A stretch of DNA of 64,000 nucleotides from an uncultured Verrucomicrobia subdivision 3 bacterium (GCA_903872345.1 CAIQKM010000119.1:36460-100459); one strand, 5' to 3'; positions 1-9,690 are shown, numbered from the stretch's first letter. The notes: a model not told the origin generated them from the letters alone. Made by a program: numbers and translations.

Positions 1-1
1 C

Positions 2-1402
2 ATGTATTATCAGGGTTCGGCCCAGAACAAATTTCAGGTGCAACATTACGGGCCGCCATCGCGGTTTGGCTTCAAAGATGTAATCCATGAGTGGAAGGCG
101 GAAAATTTTCATCCCGACGAGTTGCTGGCTTTTTATAAAAAATCGGGGGCGAAATATTTCATGGCCATGGCCAACCACCATGACAACTTCGACAATTACA
201 ATTCCAAATACCAGCCCTGGAATTCTGTTAAAATCGGTCCCCAAAAAGACATCATCGGGATGTGGGCTCGCGCGGCGAAAAAGGCCGGGCTGCATTTCGC
301 CGTGAGCGTGCACGCCTCGCATGCGTGGTCGTGGTATGAGCCCGCCCAAGGCGCGGACAAAACCGGTCCGCTGGCCGGGGTTCCATATGATGGGCATCTG
401 ACCAAAGCGGATGGCAAAAGCCTTTGGTGGGAAGGCTTGGATCCCCAGGACCTCTACGTCCAAAACCACGTACCGGGCCGGGAGGAAGGTTTTGCCTGGT
501 GGGACTGGAGTCCCGCTTCGGGTTGCAGTCAGCCGGATGCGGCCTATATGCAAAAATTCTTTCTCCGCACCAAACAGCTTTGGGACGACTACCAGCCAGA
601 TATGGTTTATTTCGATGACACCATTCTGCCGTTTCACGGCGTCACGGATGACATCGGCTTATAGCTCGCCGCTCATTTTTACAATACCAGCATCCAATGG
701 CACGGCCATAACCAAGCTGTAATGAATGGCAAGTTTTTGGATGCCGTCCAGCGCAAAGCACTCGTATACGACATTGAACGTGGCAAGGCGACCGGCATTT
801 TGCCCGAGCCGTGGCAGACCGACACCTGCTTGGGTGACTGGCACTATCAGCGGGAAATCTTTAACCGGCATCAATACAAGACGGCCGCCACCGTCATTCC
901 GATGCTGGCGGACATTGTCAGCAAAAATGGGAACCTAATGCTCAGTGTGCCGGTGCGCGGCGACGGCAGTATCGATGCTGACGAGGTAAAAATTGTTGGT
1001 GAAATTGGTGCATGGCTCAAAATCAACGGCTCAGCGATCTATGGCACTCGTCCCTGGCAAGTCTATGGTGAGGGACCGGCCATGAATATATTCGAGAAGG
1101 GGCATTTTGACGGGCAGCAGGACACCTCCAAAATTCCATTCACCCCGGCCGACATGCGTTTTACGCAGACCAAGAATGGCGACACCCTTTACGTTATCAT
1201 ACTGGCACTCCCCACCAAAGGACAGGTCACCATCAAATCGCTGGCAGAAAAATCCCCTTACTGGCCGGGCCGGATTAGCCGGGTAACTTTGGTCGGCAGC
1301 CGATTCTCTTTGAGATTCAACCGCGATCACGAAGGCTTGCAGGTGCAGCTGCCCGAAAAAATACCGGGCGACATTGCTTTTGCCATAGCTATTGCCCGGT
1401 GA
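2..1402 (+). pseudogene. alpha-L-fucosidase (GH29), 5'-partial, interrupted by an in-frame TAG
   Basis: Family GH29 enzymes remove alpha-L-fucose from glycans. The upstream part of the gene lies outside the window, because GH29 proteins normally have about 100 more residues before this point. Visible family segments include the MANHHDNFDNYNSKY region, PQKDIIG and the PDMVYFDD strand that should carry the nucleophile region. A TAG at 662-664 stops translation after IGL. The same frame then continues without a shift from LAAHFYN to a normal GH29 C-terminal beta domain ending at 1402. In relatives the position usually holds Lys, so a single AAG to TAG change would explain it. Either the gene is newly inactivated, the amber is suppressed, or it is a sequencing error. 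An internal ATG at 722 could start a C-terminal fragment without the active site. Confidence 0.85.
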
Positions 1403-1583
1403 AATGCATTAAAGAAACCCCGAACCGGGTCGTACGAAAAATCTCCGGGACCGTTGCTGCGGGGCGTTGGCGGTCACACGGGCGTAAGCGAGGCGGGCAG
1501 TTTACCGGCACGGAGTTTGCCGGCCAGGCCGGGTGCCATCGTCCAATTTGTGGAAACAGCCAATATAGTCCGCATGGTGCGTT

Positions 1584-4500
1584 TCATGGAACCTGCAGTC
1601 GATAGTAGCGGGACGGTGAATTGGCATTCAGCGGATTGGTGAAAATCAAATTGCCGGCGGCATCAAAATGGTTCGTGGCCATGGGTGTCCATTGTGGCGC
1701 CGCGAGATTGGTTGCCATCAGGACGGTGTAATTCCAGTTCGACGGACCGCCCGACCCATTAATGACCAGTTGCCCGTTTTCAAGCTGAACACCGGTAAAC
1801 GTTGGCGCGGTCAACGCCACGATAGATATCGTGCCGGCCGCAGTTAAAGCGTTGGTGTTCCAAGCCTGCCCGGCCGGCAACGCCGGCAGTTGCACGTTCG
1901 TGAATGAACCGCCGTAGCTAACGGCATTAAACAATCTAAAACTGTCCCCGACCGCCAGCGGCAGCCCGCTGATGTTGGTCACAATCAAGGTCCCGCCACA
2001 GGTTAATGCGCCGGCAACCTTCGCGACATCATTCGTCAGGGGCGATTGGCTGATTTCAAAAACACTCGTGCTGCCAGGCAAAAGTGTCAGCGTGCCGCCA
2101 AACGTCAGCGTGCTCAATGAACTCAACGGGCCGCCCGGTGTCAGCACGCCACCCGGCTGCACCGCGACCGGTCCGTTGATGACACCCGCACCGGCCAGCA
2201 CCCCACCGGCGGCAATCGTTACGGAACTGCCGGCGGCGATGGAACCGGCAACCTGTAAAAGACCGCCGGTAACCGTTGTGGTTCCGGTGTAACTATTGGC
2301 CGCCCCCAGCGTTAGCGTGCCGCCACTGACATTGACCGCCAACTGACCGCTGCCGTTGCTGATGGCGGCGGACGTCACGTTGACATTACCCGGCCCGGCA
2401 AAGGTGAGCGTTTTCAAACCGCTGCTTCCGGCGGTCAGCCCGCCGCCAAGGGTCAATGCATTCGTCCCGGCGTTGGCCGCCTCCACAATCGTCAGCGGTT
2501 GGTTGACGGTAATGGGTCCGGAAAAAGTGGCATTATCATCCGTGCTACCACCCATCGAATACGTCCCACTCGTCACCAGATTAGTCACCACCACCGCTCG
2601 GCCGATGTTGTAGGGTCCGGCAATCATCAACGCCGGACTGGCATTGCTGCTCACCGTATTGGCATCCCCCAGAATGATTGCGGAAGCCGCCGCACCGAAA
2701 GCGCCAGGCGCGCCGTTCGGGGAATTGGCTCCCGCCACGAGCGATCCACCGCTGACGATGATTGGCCCGGTAAACGTATTGCCGGCGTTGCTCAGCAGCA
2801 TGGTACCGTTGCCGCGTTTGATTATGCCGGTATCCGCCAGACTGCTGCCCTTGATGGTCACGCCACTGACATTCAAATCCACACCACCGGCAGCGCCGCC
2901 GTTGGCCACGTTAAAAACGGTCCCGCCCGTCTGGCTCGGCACCAGGTCCACAATGTTGATGGTGGAGGAATTCGCCCCGCCATTGACAATCACCCCGTCG
3001 TCCAAATCACAATCACCATATTTTATCCCGTTACCGGCATTATTTCCACCGCCGCCCAGGATGCCGCCATTCAGCGTCAGCAGCCCGCGAATATGATATG
3101 AGCTGCCGGCACCACTGTCGGCGGATGGCGAATTGGTCAACAACCCGCCCGCATTAATAGTCACCGGCAGACTGCCCAGTGCGGAAGTGGCCCCGGCCAA
3201 GGAGTTGTCACTGGCCACCACCACCGTGCCGCCGGAGTTGATCGTCAGACCGCTGCTCAAATAAATTCCTTCCAAGGCGCCGTTATTCGCAAAGCCGAGC
3301 GACAAGGTTCCACCATTAACCACGGTTTGTCCAGTGTAACTCTCCAGTTTTGACGCATTGGTCAACGTCAGGGTCGCGGCCCCTGATTTGGTCAGCCCAG
3401 CCGAGCCAGCAATCGGACTGCCAGTGAGGGTGTAATTCAGCGTGGTATTATTAACCAAGATGGAAGCGGGGCTGACGGTGGCGGCGGCATTCACCAAAGT
3501 GTTGCCCAGAACCGTGTCATCAAACTGAACCAGTTTGCCATCCTGATAAAGCGACGACACCCCGTTGCTATTCCAGTTGGCCGTCGTGTTGATGTCCCAG
3601 TTGGCGTTCACCGCGCCGCTCCATACGAGGGGCAAGCCCGCCCCCACGCTGGGCGTCGCACTTGCCTCCGGGGAATTAATGCTGATCCCGCCAGCGCCCA
3701 CCGCTGTCACAACATAATAATAATTCGTGCCATTGAGCACATTGGTATCGGCATAGGTCGTGTTGGTCAAAGTGGCCACCATGGTCGTTTCGCCACCGCT
3801 GCTGATGCCACGCTTGAGAACGTAGCTGGTCGCCCCGACCGAGGCGGGCCAGGTCAACGTCACCTGCCCGTTCGCCGGATAAGGATACAAACTGATCGGA
3901 GCCGCCGGCGGCGTGCTGACGATTTGCGAATTCGTCGAAACGCCGCCCGCATTCATCGCCACCACCATGTAGGTATAAAGTGTGTTCGTTGCCAGGCCGC
4001 CGTCAGTGTAAGCGCTGGTGGTGACGCTTTGAACATAATTGCCCGGAAAGGTGAACGGTCCCGTCGGGCTGTTGGCACGATAAAGAATATAGCCCACCGC
4101 TCCGCTGACCGCCGACCAAGTGATTGTCGCCGTTTGATTCGTGGGCGTGATGTTGTCGGCCAGAACCACATTGCCCGGCGCGCTGCCGGGTGGCGGTGGC
4201 ACGGGCTTACCCGTAACCGCCACGGAATTACTGCCCGTCCCGCCCGCACTGGTGGCGGTGACATAATAACTGTAGGTGCACCCGAGCGTTCCCGAGGTAT
4301 CCGTATAGCCAGTTCCCGTGGTTGTATTATTGAGCGTGATGTAAAATGGAACATAGCCAAGTTGGTTAACCACCGTGCCGCGATAGACGGTGTAAAAGTT
4401 GGCGCCGGGGACGGCGCTCCAAGTGAAAGAGACGGCATTATTGGTGCCCGTCACCGTGAGACCGCCCGGCGTGGCGGGCATGGCGGCAGCAATCCCGGCG

Positions 4501-6872
4501 GATGGCGTCACACCGATGCTCGGCGTTGAATTGGCGCTGGCACTGATCGGGTTCACCGACTGCACCACATAATAATAAGGTATACCGTTGACCGCCGTAT
4601 GATCCACAAAGATCGCATTCGCCGGGCCACTGCCGCAGACCGGGCCGGTTACGCCGTTGGCTATGGCAACATAGCCGCTGCCGGAATTCGTCGAACGCAA
4701 CAGATTGTAACTGGTGGCCCCGGCAACCGCCGGCCAGCTTAGCAAAACTGCATTATTGCCGGCATAAGCCGTCACGCCGGCCGGCGCGGGGGGCACGTAA
4801 CCGGTCAATTCCAACCGGATGTAATCATACATGAAATGGTGGGTAAAACCGGAACCGCCGGCTTGTCGAAAGCTAAAATTAATGGTGTTGTTGCCGGCAT
4901 GCAGCAGGCTGCCCGCAAAGGTGAGCCGCTCGTCGGAGTACCCCCCATGGTTTTCCTCGCGGATGTTGGAGTCGCTAATATCGTTGTTCGGGAACCAACC
5001 GGTCGTCGGCAAGGACGTCACCGGCGTACCGGTGGCGTTGCCGCTGCTCAAGAGGGTTCCGTTGACCGTCACATATATCGGGCTGTTGTCATCCGAAGCG
5101 ATGCCCATCATCAGGGAAGCCGTGGCCCCGCCGGCTGGATTTGCGGCCAGATTGAAGGTGACCGTGGAACTGGAAACGGCATTGTTGCCGGCGGCATCGG
5201 GATAAACCGACTGGACGTAATTCCAGTCCGTATTCCACCGGTTCGTGCCCACAACATAGTTCAAGCCATTCGGAAAATCATAGGGAAATTCCATGAACTT
5301 GTCCCAGATCGGACTGGGCGCGGTCGGACTGGGCCCAACGTCGCCCACCCAATAGTCATCCCCATGCCGGAATTTGTCGGCCCGGCGGGTGGGATAGCCG
5401 ATTTCAAAAACCGTTGGCCCCACCCGCGTTGGCGTCCATGTCACTTGTCCCAGACTGTTCGTCGCCCCGCCCGTCACCGCTACCGTGAAGGGCGTGGCCG
5501 GCAAAACATACGTAACTCCCGGATTGCCGCCGTTTTGATTTTTGGACATAAACATCCCCGTTGCCCCCGGACCAAAGGCATACAAAGTGTAGTTATTGCC
5601 TGCAATCACGTCGGAAATCAAAAAGTTGCCATTGGCGTCAGTCTTCGTCCAAAACTCGTATGGCTTTTCCCACAACTGAAAATCGTAAACGTTGTTGATC
5701 GTGTCCGCCGGCTGCTGCTCGACCCCCACCCACAGGTTGGAGGCCGAGGCGTTGGGATTATCGGCGTCATTGATAATGATCTGACCGGTCACGCTGCCGC
5801 GTTGCGCCGCCGAGGCATAATTGGAATTGTTCATCCAGCTATACGGCCACGCCGTCGCCTCGGCCGCCGCCTGCGCTTTCGCATCCGCATACAACGCCTG
5901 CGAAGCCTGCACCGGGTCGGTCAGGGTGTTGGCGACATTGTTCACATAAATAAAATACGGACCCGAAACGCGCGTCCAGGTTTCGCCGGCGGCAAAACCG
6001 CTGTCATTCCCAAAATAGTAATGGCCGCCGTTGATCATGTTGACCATCGGCGCGTCATTTAAATCGGGCTTCAGCGGGCCGCCGTTGTAAAATTCCCAAC
6101 TGGACACCACATGCCAGATGCCCACGTTCTGCCCGGTCACGCCATAACTGGCATCGCTCACGCTGCTCCAGCCCCAGACCCGTTCGGAACTGAACTCCGT
6201 GCTCCATTTATATTTGTCATCATAGGTGCCTTGCAACGGGCCGGACGTGCAAAGTGAATTTTCCTGCGGCGAATAGTCCGCCGGCGTGTAGGTGGCGTTG
6301 GCGCCATACTCGCGTTGCACCTGGTCATTCACGCTCATCCAGTTAAAATACGGCGCAATGTAGATGTTGTCCCGCTCCTCGCCGGTGCCCATCGCCGCAT
6401 CCTGGGCGCGATGGCTCCAGATGGGGGTCACATAAAAGCCCGGCGACCCCCGCAGCATGGAAAAATGGATGTCCACCAGACCGTTGGTCGCGGAGTCGCA
6501 CAACAAATCGATTTCCGCATAGCTGCCGTTGTTGGTCACCAATGAATAAGCCCAGGCACTGCCGCCCCAGCCCCCGAATTCCCAATAGAACGTGCCGCCA
6601 TTCTTGCCGCCCGCCAACAGGTTCTGTGTCTGCGTGCCGGTGCCGTTGTTGTAGGTATAGTTGATTTGGGAAATGGAGGCGCCCGACTTGTAAACCAGAA
6701 TCGAAACGACGCCGTTCGCCATCGTCACCGTGCCGTTGCCATTGTCCACCACCGTCACGTTCGCGCCGGTGCCCGTGCCGCCGCCGGGAATGTTGGCAAA
6801 GGCCGAAACAAGGGGAATCAACAGGCTGTAGAAAGCGAGCCGAACCGCTCCGATCGAACGGATTTTTTTCAT
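1584..6872 (-). CDS. secreted rhamnogalacturonan-lyase-like (PL4) protein with FN3 and autotransporter-type beta repeats
   Basis: 1762 residues. An N-terminal signal peptide (MKKIRSIGAVRLAFYSLLIP to about residue 25) is followed by a region resembling polysaccharide lyase family 4 over about 30-700: the catalytic-type beta domain, the GSVTGQIIIND fibronectin-like domain and the FEIGYPTRRADKFRHGDDYW carbohydrate-binding-like domain. PL4 enzymes cleave the rhamnogalacturonan I backbone of pectin. About four FN3-like modules follow (about 700-1090), then beta-strand repeats of the PATR type (for example GAATLTLTNASKLESYTGQT) to about 1690. No autotransporter barrel is present. The end is a short domain finishing SPSRYYRLQVP, matching the end of the giant protein at 15.4 kb. 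Likely secreted or surface-attached. The substrate is inferred from family resemblance only. Confidence 0.8.
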   Translation of the reverse strand: MKKIRSIGAVRLAFYSLLIPLVSAFANIPGGGTGTGANVTVVDNGNGTVTMANGVVSILVYKSGASISQINYTYNNGTGTQTQNLLAGGKNGGTFYWEFGGWGGSAWAYSLVTNNGSYAEIDLLCDSATNGLVDIHFSMLRGSPGFYVTPIWSHRAQDAAMGTGEERDNIYIAPYFNWMSVNDQVQREYGANATYTPADYSPQENSLCTSGPLQGTYDDKYKWSTEFSSERVWGWSSVSDASYGVTGQNVGIWHVVSSWEFYNGGPLKPDLNDAPMVNMINGGHYYFGNDSGFAAGETWTRVSGPYFIYVNNVANTLTDPVQASQALYADAKAQAAAEATAWPYSWMNNSNYASAAQRGSVTGQIIINDADNPNASASNLWVGVEQQPADTINNVYDFQLWEKPYEFWTKTDANGNFLISDVIAGNNYTLYAFGPGATGMFMSKNQNGGNPGVTYVLPATPFTVAVTGGATNSLGQVTWTPTRVGPTVFEIGYPTRRADKFRHGDDYWVGDVGPSPTAPSPIWDKFMEFPYDFPNGLNYVVGTNRWNTDWNYVQSVYPDAAGNNAVSSSTVTFNLAANPAGGATASLMMGIASDDNSPIYVTVNGTLLSSGNATGTPVTSLPTTGWFPNNDISDSNIREENHGGYSDERLTFAGSLLHAGNNTINFSFRQAGGSGFTHHFMYDYIRLELTGYVPPAPAGVTAYAGNNAVLLSWPAVAGATSYNLLRSTNSGSGYVAIANGVTGPVCGSGPANAIFVDHTAVNGIPYYYVVQSVNPISASANSTPSIGVTPSAGIAAAMPATPGGLTVTGTNNAVSFTWSAVPGANFYTVYRGTVVNQLGYVPFYITLNNTTTGTGYTDTSGTLGCTYSYYVTATSAGGTGSNSVAVTGKPVPPPPGSAPGNVVLADNITPTNQTATITWSAVSGAVGYILYRANSPTGPFTFPGNYVQSVTTSAYTDGGLATNTLYTYMVVAMNAGGVSTNSQIVSTPPAAPISLYPYPANGQVTLTWPASVGATSYVLKRGISSGGETTMVATLTNTTYADTNVLNGTNYYYVVTAVGAGGISINSPEASATPSVGAGLPLVWSGAVNANWDINTTANWNSNGVSSLYQDGKLVQFDDTVLGNTLVNAAATVSPASILVNNTTLNYTLTGSPIAGSAGLTKSGAATLTLTNASKLESYTGQTVVNGGTLSLGFANNGALEGIYLSSGLTINSGGTVVVASDNSLAGATSALGSLPVTINAGGLLTNSPSADSGAGSSYHIRGLLTLNGGILGGGGNNAGNGIKYGDCDLDDGVIVNGGANSSTINIVDLVPSQTGGTVFNVANGGAAGGVDLNVSGVTIKGSSLADTGIIKRGNGTMLLSNAGNTFTGPIIVSGGSLVAGANSPNGAPGAFGAAASAIILGDANTVSSNASPALMIAGPYNIGRAVVVTNLVTSGTYSMGGSTDDNATFSGPITVNQPLTIVEAANAGTNALTLGGGLTAGSSGLKTLTFAGPGNVNVTSAAISNGSGQLAVNVSGGTLTLGAANSYTGTTTVTGGLLQVAGSIAAGSSVTIAAGGVLAGAGVINGPVAVQPGGVLTPGGPLSSLSTLTFGGTLTLLPGSTSVFEISQSPLTNDVAKVAGALTCGGTLIVTNISGLPLAVGDSFRLFNAVSYGGSFTNVQLPALPAGQAWNTNALTAAGTISIVALTAPTFTGVQLENGQLVINGSGGPSNWNYTVLMATNLAAPQWTPMATNHFDAAGNLIFTNPLNANSPSRYYRLQVP

Positions 6873-7111
6873 GTGTATGTTGCTAATGTTACACGATCAG
6901 CAGCAATGTTCACCTCAACAATTCTGGTGACAATTCAATGCGGCGATTCGGCATTCGGTTCGCCGTTTGACCGCCCTGCGCTCGCGGGAAATTTTGTTCA
7001 ACATCCGGATTATGCCGGTTTATGCCCAATTCAAAGTCATCGCCATACGCCGCCAATGGCACGATGACTGATTAGCTTTGTTTGAATGGAAATGATGGAT
7101 GGAATTCATAT
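6873..7111. other. divergent intergenic region, partly duplicated from the nitrate locus
   Basis: This gap separates the PL4-like gene (minus) from the LysR remnant (plus). Its right half (from about 7001) matches the intergenic DNA at about 49066-49183, including an inverted repeat CCGG-N6-CCGG at 7005-7018 and the GCCAT/ATGGC pair near 7043-7063. The left half holds nothing I recognise. Confidence 0.6.
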
Positions 7112-7390
7112 ATGAGCGCACCGCTTGACAGTCGGCAGTTGCGGGCTTTCCGCGTCCTCGCCCGCACCGGCAGTTTTATGCAGACCGCGCGCGAGCTGCA
7201 TCTCACCCAATCGGGCATCAGCCACTCCATGAAGGCGCTCGAATCGGAAATTGGCTGTCGCATTTTGGAACAGGGTGGGCAAAAAAGTTGCCCTCACTCA
7301 GGCCGGCGAGCAGCGTTTGCAATATGCCGAAAAATTTGCAAAAAATGGAATCCGCGCGGGAATCCCTCCAGCAGCTCGGCAGATGGGGAT
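7001..7390 (+). repeat. partial duplication of LysR gene plus its promoter (other copy at about 49065-49460)
   Basis: Reading both places base by base shows the same order: the CCGG inverted repeat, the stretch CCGCCAATGGCACGATGACT, the GGAATTCATAT immediately before the ATG, and then about 280 bases of coding sequence with only scattered differences. Similarity is lost after about 7390. The copy therefore carries the promoter region and the first third of the regulator gene. Confidence 0.9.
7112..7390 (+). pseudogene. truncated, frameshifted LysR-family regulator remnant
   Basis: The first 52 codons encode a LysR helix-turn-helix (MSAPLDSRQLRAFRVLARTG, then TARELHLTQSGISHSMKALE), almost identical to the intact regulator at 49184-50137. 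An extra A near 7269 turns the conserved DRVGKKVALTQAG into another frame. A second loss of two bases near 7326-7332 shifts it again, and the effector-binding domain is missing altogether. Translation from the ATG would give only a DNA-binding fragment of about 57 native residues with a foreign tail. It is best called a pseudogene, although a free HTH fragment could in principle compete for operator sites. Confidence 0.88.
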
Positions 7391-7423
7391 CCGCCAACGA
7401 AAGCACGGTAAGTGCGTCAATTC

Positions 7424-7450
7424 AAAAACCCTCTTCCGGGAAAGAGGGTT
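7424..7450 (-). terminator. intrinsic terminator for the 12.6-7.5 kb operon
   Basis: A perfect 9-base stem (AACCCTCTT / AAGAGGGTT) with a 6-base loop lies 90 bases beyond the last stop codon of the operon. Read on the minus strand it is followed by TTTGAATT, a short T-rich stretch. Confidence 0.7.
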
Positions 7451-7539
7451 GGATAAGGAAACGCGTCGAATGCTTTATTACACCAAGGGCGCCCCCGGTT
7501 TTATCTGCGTCCACCCGTTATTTGTGGTTGATATTCCGC

Positions 7540-8439
7540 TCAAACCACCCGCACCGTCATCTGATTATCCATCCGCTTGGACAGATCAATCGGACTGCCC
7601 ACCGACACCTCGCGCGGATCCACCTGGTAACACCACACCTGAAAGTAAGTCAGTTTCGCCTCGCCATAAATCGTCGCAAACGCCCCATCCACCGCATCCG
7701 CGCCATGCGCCACCTTCACCCGGCCAATTCGCCGGGTGTTGAAACGCGGATCAAACGTCAGCCATTCGCCCCCGAGATATACTTCGCAATACGCGTGAAA
7801 ATCCATAGGCGATCCCGAATCCAGACACGCAATGTCCGGCAGATGTCCCGTCACGTACCGCGCCGGCAAATTGAAAGCCCGGCACAAGGCAATCGCCGCA
7901 TGCGCGAAATCCCGGCACACCCCGTAACGTCGCCCGATCACCTCCGAGGCCGACAAGTCCGAACGCCCCGACATGTACCGGTACTCGATGTTCTGATGCA
8001 CCCAGTCGCAAATCGCCTGCACCCGCGGCAAACCGTGGGCAATCTGGCCGAACTGATTCCACGCCAAATCCAGCAGCTTGTCCGAATCGCAATAGCGGCT
8101 CGGCAGCGTATAGCGCAACAACTCATACGGCAGTTGTCCCACCGACTGCACCGGCCACATCATTTCACGGCTGTCCGGCAGTGACGACACCGCCACCAGC
8201 GCATCATGATTGATCTCGTTGCTCCCCGGCATCAGCGTGGAACGGTACGTAATGTTGCCGTGCGAATCCTGAAATTCATACGCCGGCTGCCCGATCCCGA
8301 AGGAAAGTCGCTCCTGCATCACCAGCACCCGGCCTTCCAGCCGGGGCTTGAGCACAAACAATGCCGGCGTGGGAACGGAAGTTCCGTACACCAGCCGGCA
8401 GCCGACGCGTACCGTTATGTTTAATGGGGTCCAGTTCAT
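7540..8439 (-). CDS. transglutaminase-like cysteine protease family protein
   Basis: 299 residues. The N-terminal half (to about 110) is the beta-rich domain common in bacterial transglutaminase-like proteins. The catalytic domain spans about 120-240 with the full triad visible: Cys175 in YGVCRDFAH, His215 in DFHAYCEVYL and Asp230 in FDPRFN. Such proteins act on peptide bonds or amide side chains. There is no signal peptide, so a cytoplasmic location is likely. It is the last gene of the minus-strand stress operon, 25 bases after the preceding gene, with a terminator beyond. The substrate cannot be told from sequence. Confidence 0.88.
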   Translation of the reverse strand: MNWTPLNITVRVGCRLVYGTSVPTPALFVLKPRLEGRVLVMQERLSFGIGQPAYEFQDSHGNITYRSTLMPGSNEINHDALVAVSSLPDSREMMWPVQSVGQLPYELLRYTLPSRYCDSDKLLDLAWNQFGQIAHGLPRVQAICDWVHQNIEYRYMSGRSDLSASEVIGRRYGVCRDFAHAAIALCRAFNLPARYVTGHLPDIACLDSGSPMDFHAYCEVYLGGEWLTFDPRFNTRRIGRVKVAHGADAVDGAFATIYGEAKLTYFQVWCYQVDPREVSVGSPIDLSKRMDNQMTVRVV

Positions 8440-8464
8440 TTTAAAATCAGCGACTGCATGTTGA

Positions 8465-8863
8465 TTAATCTACCCGCCCATCCGCCTTCGCGGACTCCAG
8501 GGTTTGTTCAAATCCCGCGCCCGCCACCCCTTCTTCCACCAGCCGCTGGTTGTCGCTGCGCCCTTCTTCATCCTCATCTTCGCCCTGCGCCACCGGCACT
8601 TTGAACCCCGTGGAACCCGCCAACGGATCCCAGCGCTCGGATTCTGCCGCCAACTCCAGCGCAAGCGCTTTCGGATCCGTATCCGTCTGGCCCGTCAATT
8701 CCCGTTTCGCCTGATCCCAGTCCGATTTCGAGGCCTGCGCCTCCGGCCGGCCATCCGTCGCCGCCAGTTCCATGGCCCGCTCCCGCACCATCTTGCGCGT
8801 CACCGTGCCGATGCCGACGGAATTTTCCGTCAGCAACCCAACCTTCAAAGGATTGTTATTCAT
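8465..8863 (-). CDS. DUF2934-like small acidic protein
   Basis: 132 residues, rich in Asp/Glu toward the C-terminus. The segment around residues 27-55 (RERAMELAATDGRPEAQASK followed by SDWDQAKREL) resembles the DUF2934 pattern of a helix, a G-R-P-E turn and a W-containing second helix. DUF2934 proteins are small, of unknown function, and common next to stress genes. It sits between an 85-residue basic protein and the transglutaminase in the same operon. No signal peptide or membrane segment is seen. Confidence 0.7.
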   Translation of the reverse strand: MNNNPLKVGLLTENSVGIGTVTRKMVRERAMELAATDGRPEAQASKSDWDQAKRELTGQTDTDPKALALELAAESERWDPLAGSTGFKVPVAQGEDEDEEGRSDNQRLVEEGVAGAGFEQTLESAKADGRVD

Positions 8864-8872
8864 AGCTAAACC

Positions 8873-9130
8873 TTACCGCGCATGCGGAAATGTCTGGGCA
8901 TTATGCGAAGTCTTCATCTGCCGTTCCCCCCGGTCCTCGCGCGTATCGCGGGATTGGGAAAACGTATTGTCCCGCTTCGGCGCCTTCGCCGGCAGGTTGG
9001 TGGTTGGCCCATTGGGCCGCACCCGGTGCATCATCTGCGGAAACACCGGCGGCAGCGACCCTGCTGCCGGATTTTGAACCGGACCGCCGGGTTCAACCGC
9101 TGCCGTGACTTTCTTTTTATTGGATTTCAT
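8873..9130 (-). CDS. small basic hypothetical protein
   Basis: 85 residues starting MKSNKKKVTAAVEPGG. The chosen ATG (9130) lies 7 bases after the stop of the Dps gene. A longer reading from 9169 would overlap that gene and is less likely. The protein is rich in Lys, Arg, Pro and Asn, has no hydrophobic segment and is probably disordered. I do not recognise a family. It belongs to the same operon by spacing and direction. Confidence 0.6.
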   Translation of the reverse strand: MKSNKKKVTAAVEPGGPVQNPAAGSLPPVFPQMMHRVRPNGPTTNLPAKAPKRDNTFSQSRDTREDRGERQMKTSHNAQTFPHAR

Positions 9131-9137
9131 AAATAAC

Positions 9138-9659
9138 TTACTTCGCAGCTTGGGAATGCGCCTCCACAAACCACAGCCATTTGTCCAAACCCCGCGAAAC
9201 CTCCGTCATCAAATCCGCCGTGTCCGCATCATCCAGCGCCCCCGCTTCTTCAATCGTGCCCCGGACTTCCTGGCCAAAGGTCGAAATCGCCCGGGCCACC
9301 GCTTCCACATGCGCCATCCCGTCCGCCACCGTCAGCGGATACTCCGCCAGCCGGCTGCGCGCCGCCGAGGACCGCACCGTCCCCTCGGCAATGCCGCCCA
9401 GTTGCACAATGCGTTCCGCAATCAAATCCACATAGTCCTCGACCGCTTCGCTCACCTTGTCAAACAGTTCATGTAACGCAATGAAACTCGGCCCCTTCAC
9501 GTTCCAATGCGCCTGCTTCATTTGCAATTGCAAATCCACGGCGGACGCCAGCCGCTGATTCAGCAGTGCGTTGATTTCCGTCCGGCGACTCAGCGAAATA
9601 TCGTTCTCAGTTGCATACATTTGCGGAGCTTCCGCCGGGCTGGGGTTGTTTTTATTCAT
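9138..9659 (-). CDS. dps: Dps-type ferritin-like DNA-protection protein
   Basis: 173 residues from the ATG at 9659. An upstream start at 9713 would run into the preceding gene. Dps proteins form 12-subunit shells that oxidise and store iron and protect DNA during starvation or oxidative stress. The ferroxidase residues are visible: His51 in AHWNVKGP, His63 in ALHELFD, and Asp78/Glu82 in DYVDLIAER. The N-terminal tail of about 25 residues is slightly longer than the minimal Dps. It lies in an operon of stress-type genes, which supports a role in stationary-phase or oxidative protection. Confidence 0.92.
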   Translation of the reverse strand: MNKNNPSPAEAPQMYATENDISLSRRTEINALLNQRLASAVDLQLQMKQAHWNVKGPSFIALHELFDKVSEAVEDYVDLIAERIVQLGGIAEGTVRSSAARSRLAEYPLTVADGMAHVEAVARAISTFGQEVRGTIEEAGALDDADTADLMTEVSRGLDKWLWFVEAHSQAAK

Positions 9660-9690
9660 AAATGATAAGTATTGTCTGATTCCCGCCGCT

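Noticed and set aside
662..664. Amber codon as a pyrrolysine or programmed recoding site in the fucosidase
   Set aside because: No recoding structure is apparent, GH29 enzymes are not known to use pyrrolysine, and a single-base change from a Lys codon is simpler.
1403..1583. Possible short genes between the fucosidase and the PL4-like gene
   Set aside because: Two short overlapping frames are open, but neither shows a ribosome site or any familiar motif.
4836..6062. 408-codon open frame on the plus strand
   Set aside because: It is antisense to the PL4-like gene, which has a signal peptide and recognisable domains in this stretch.
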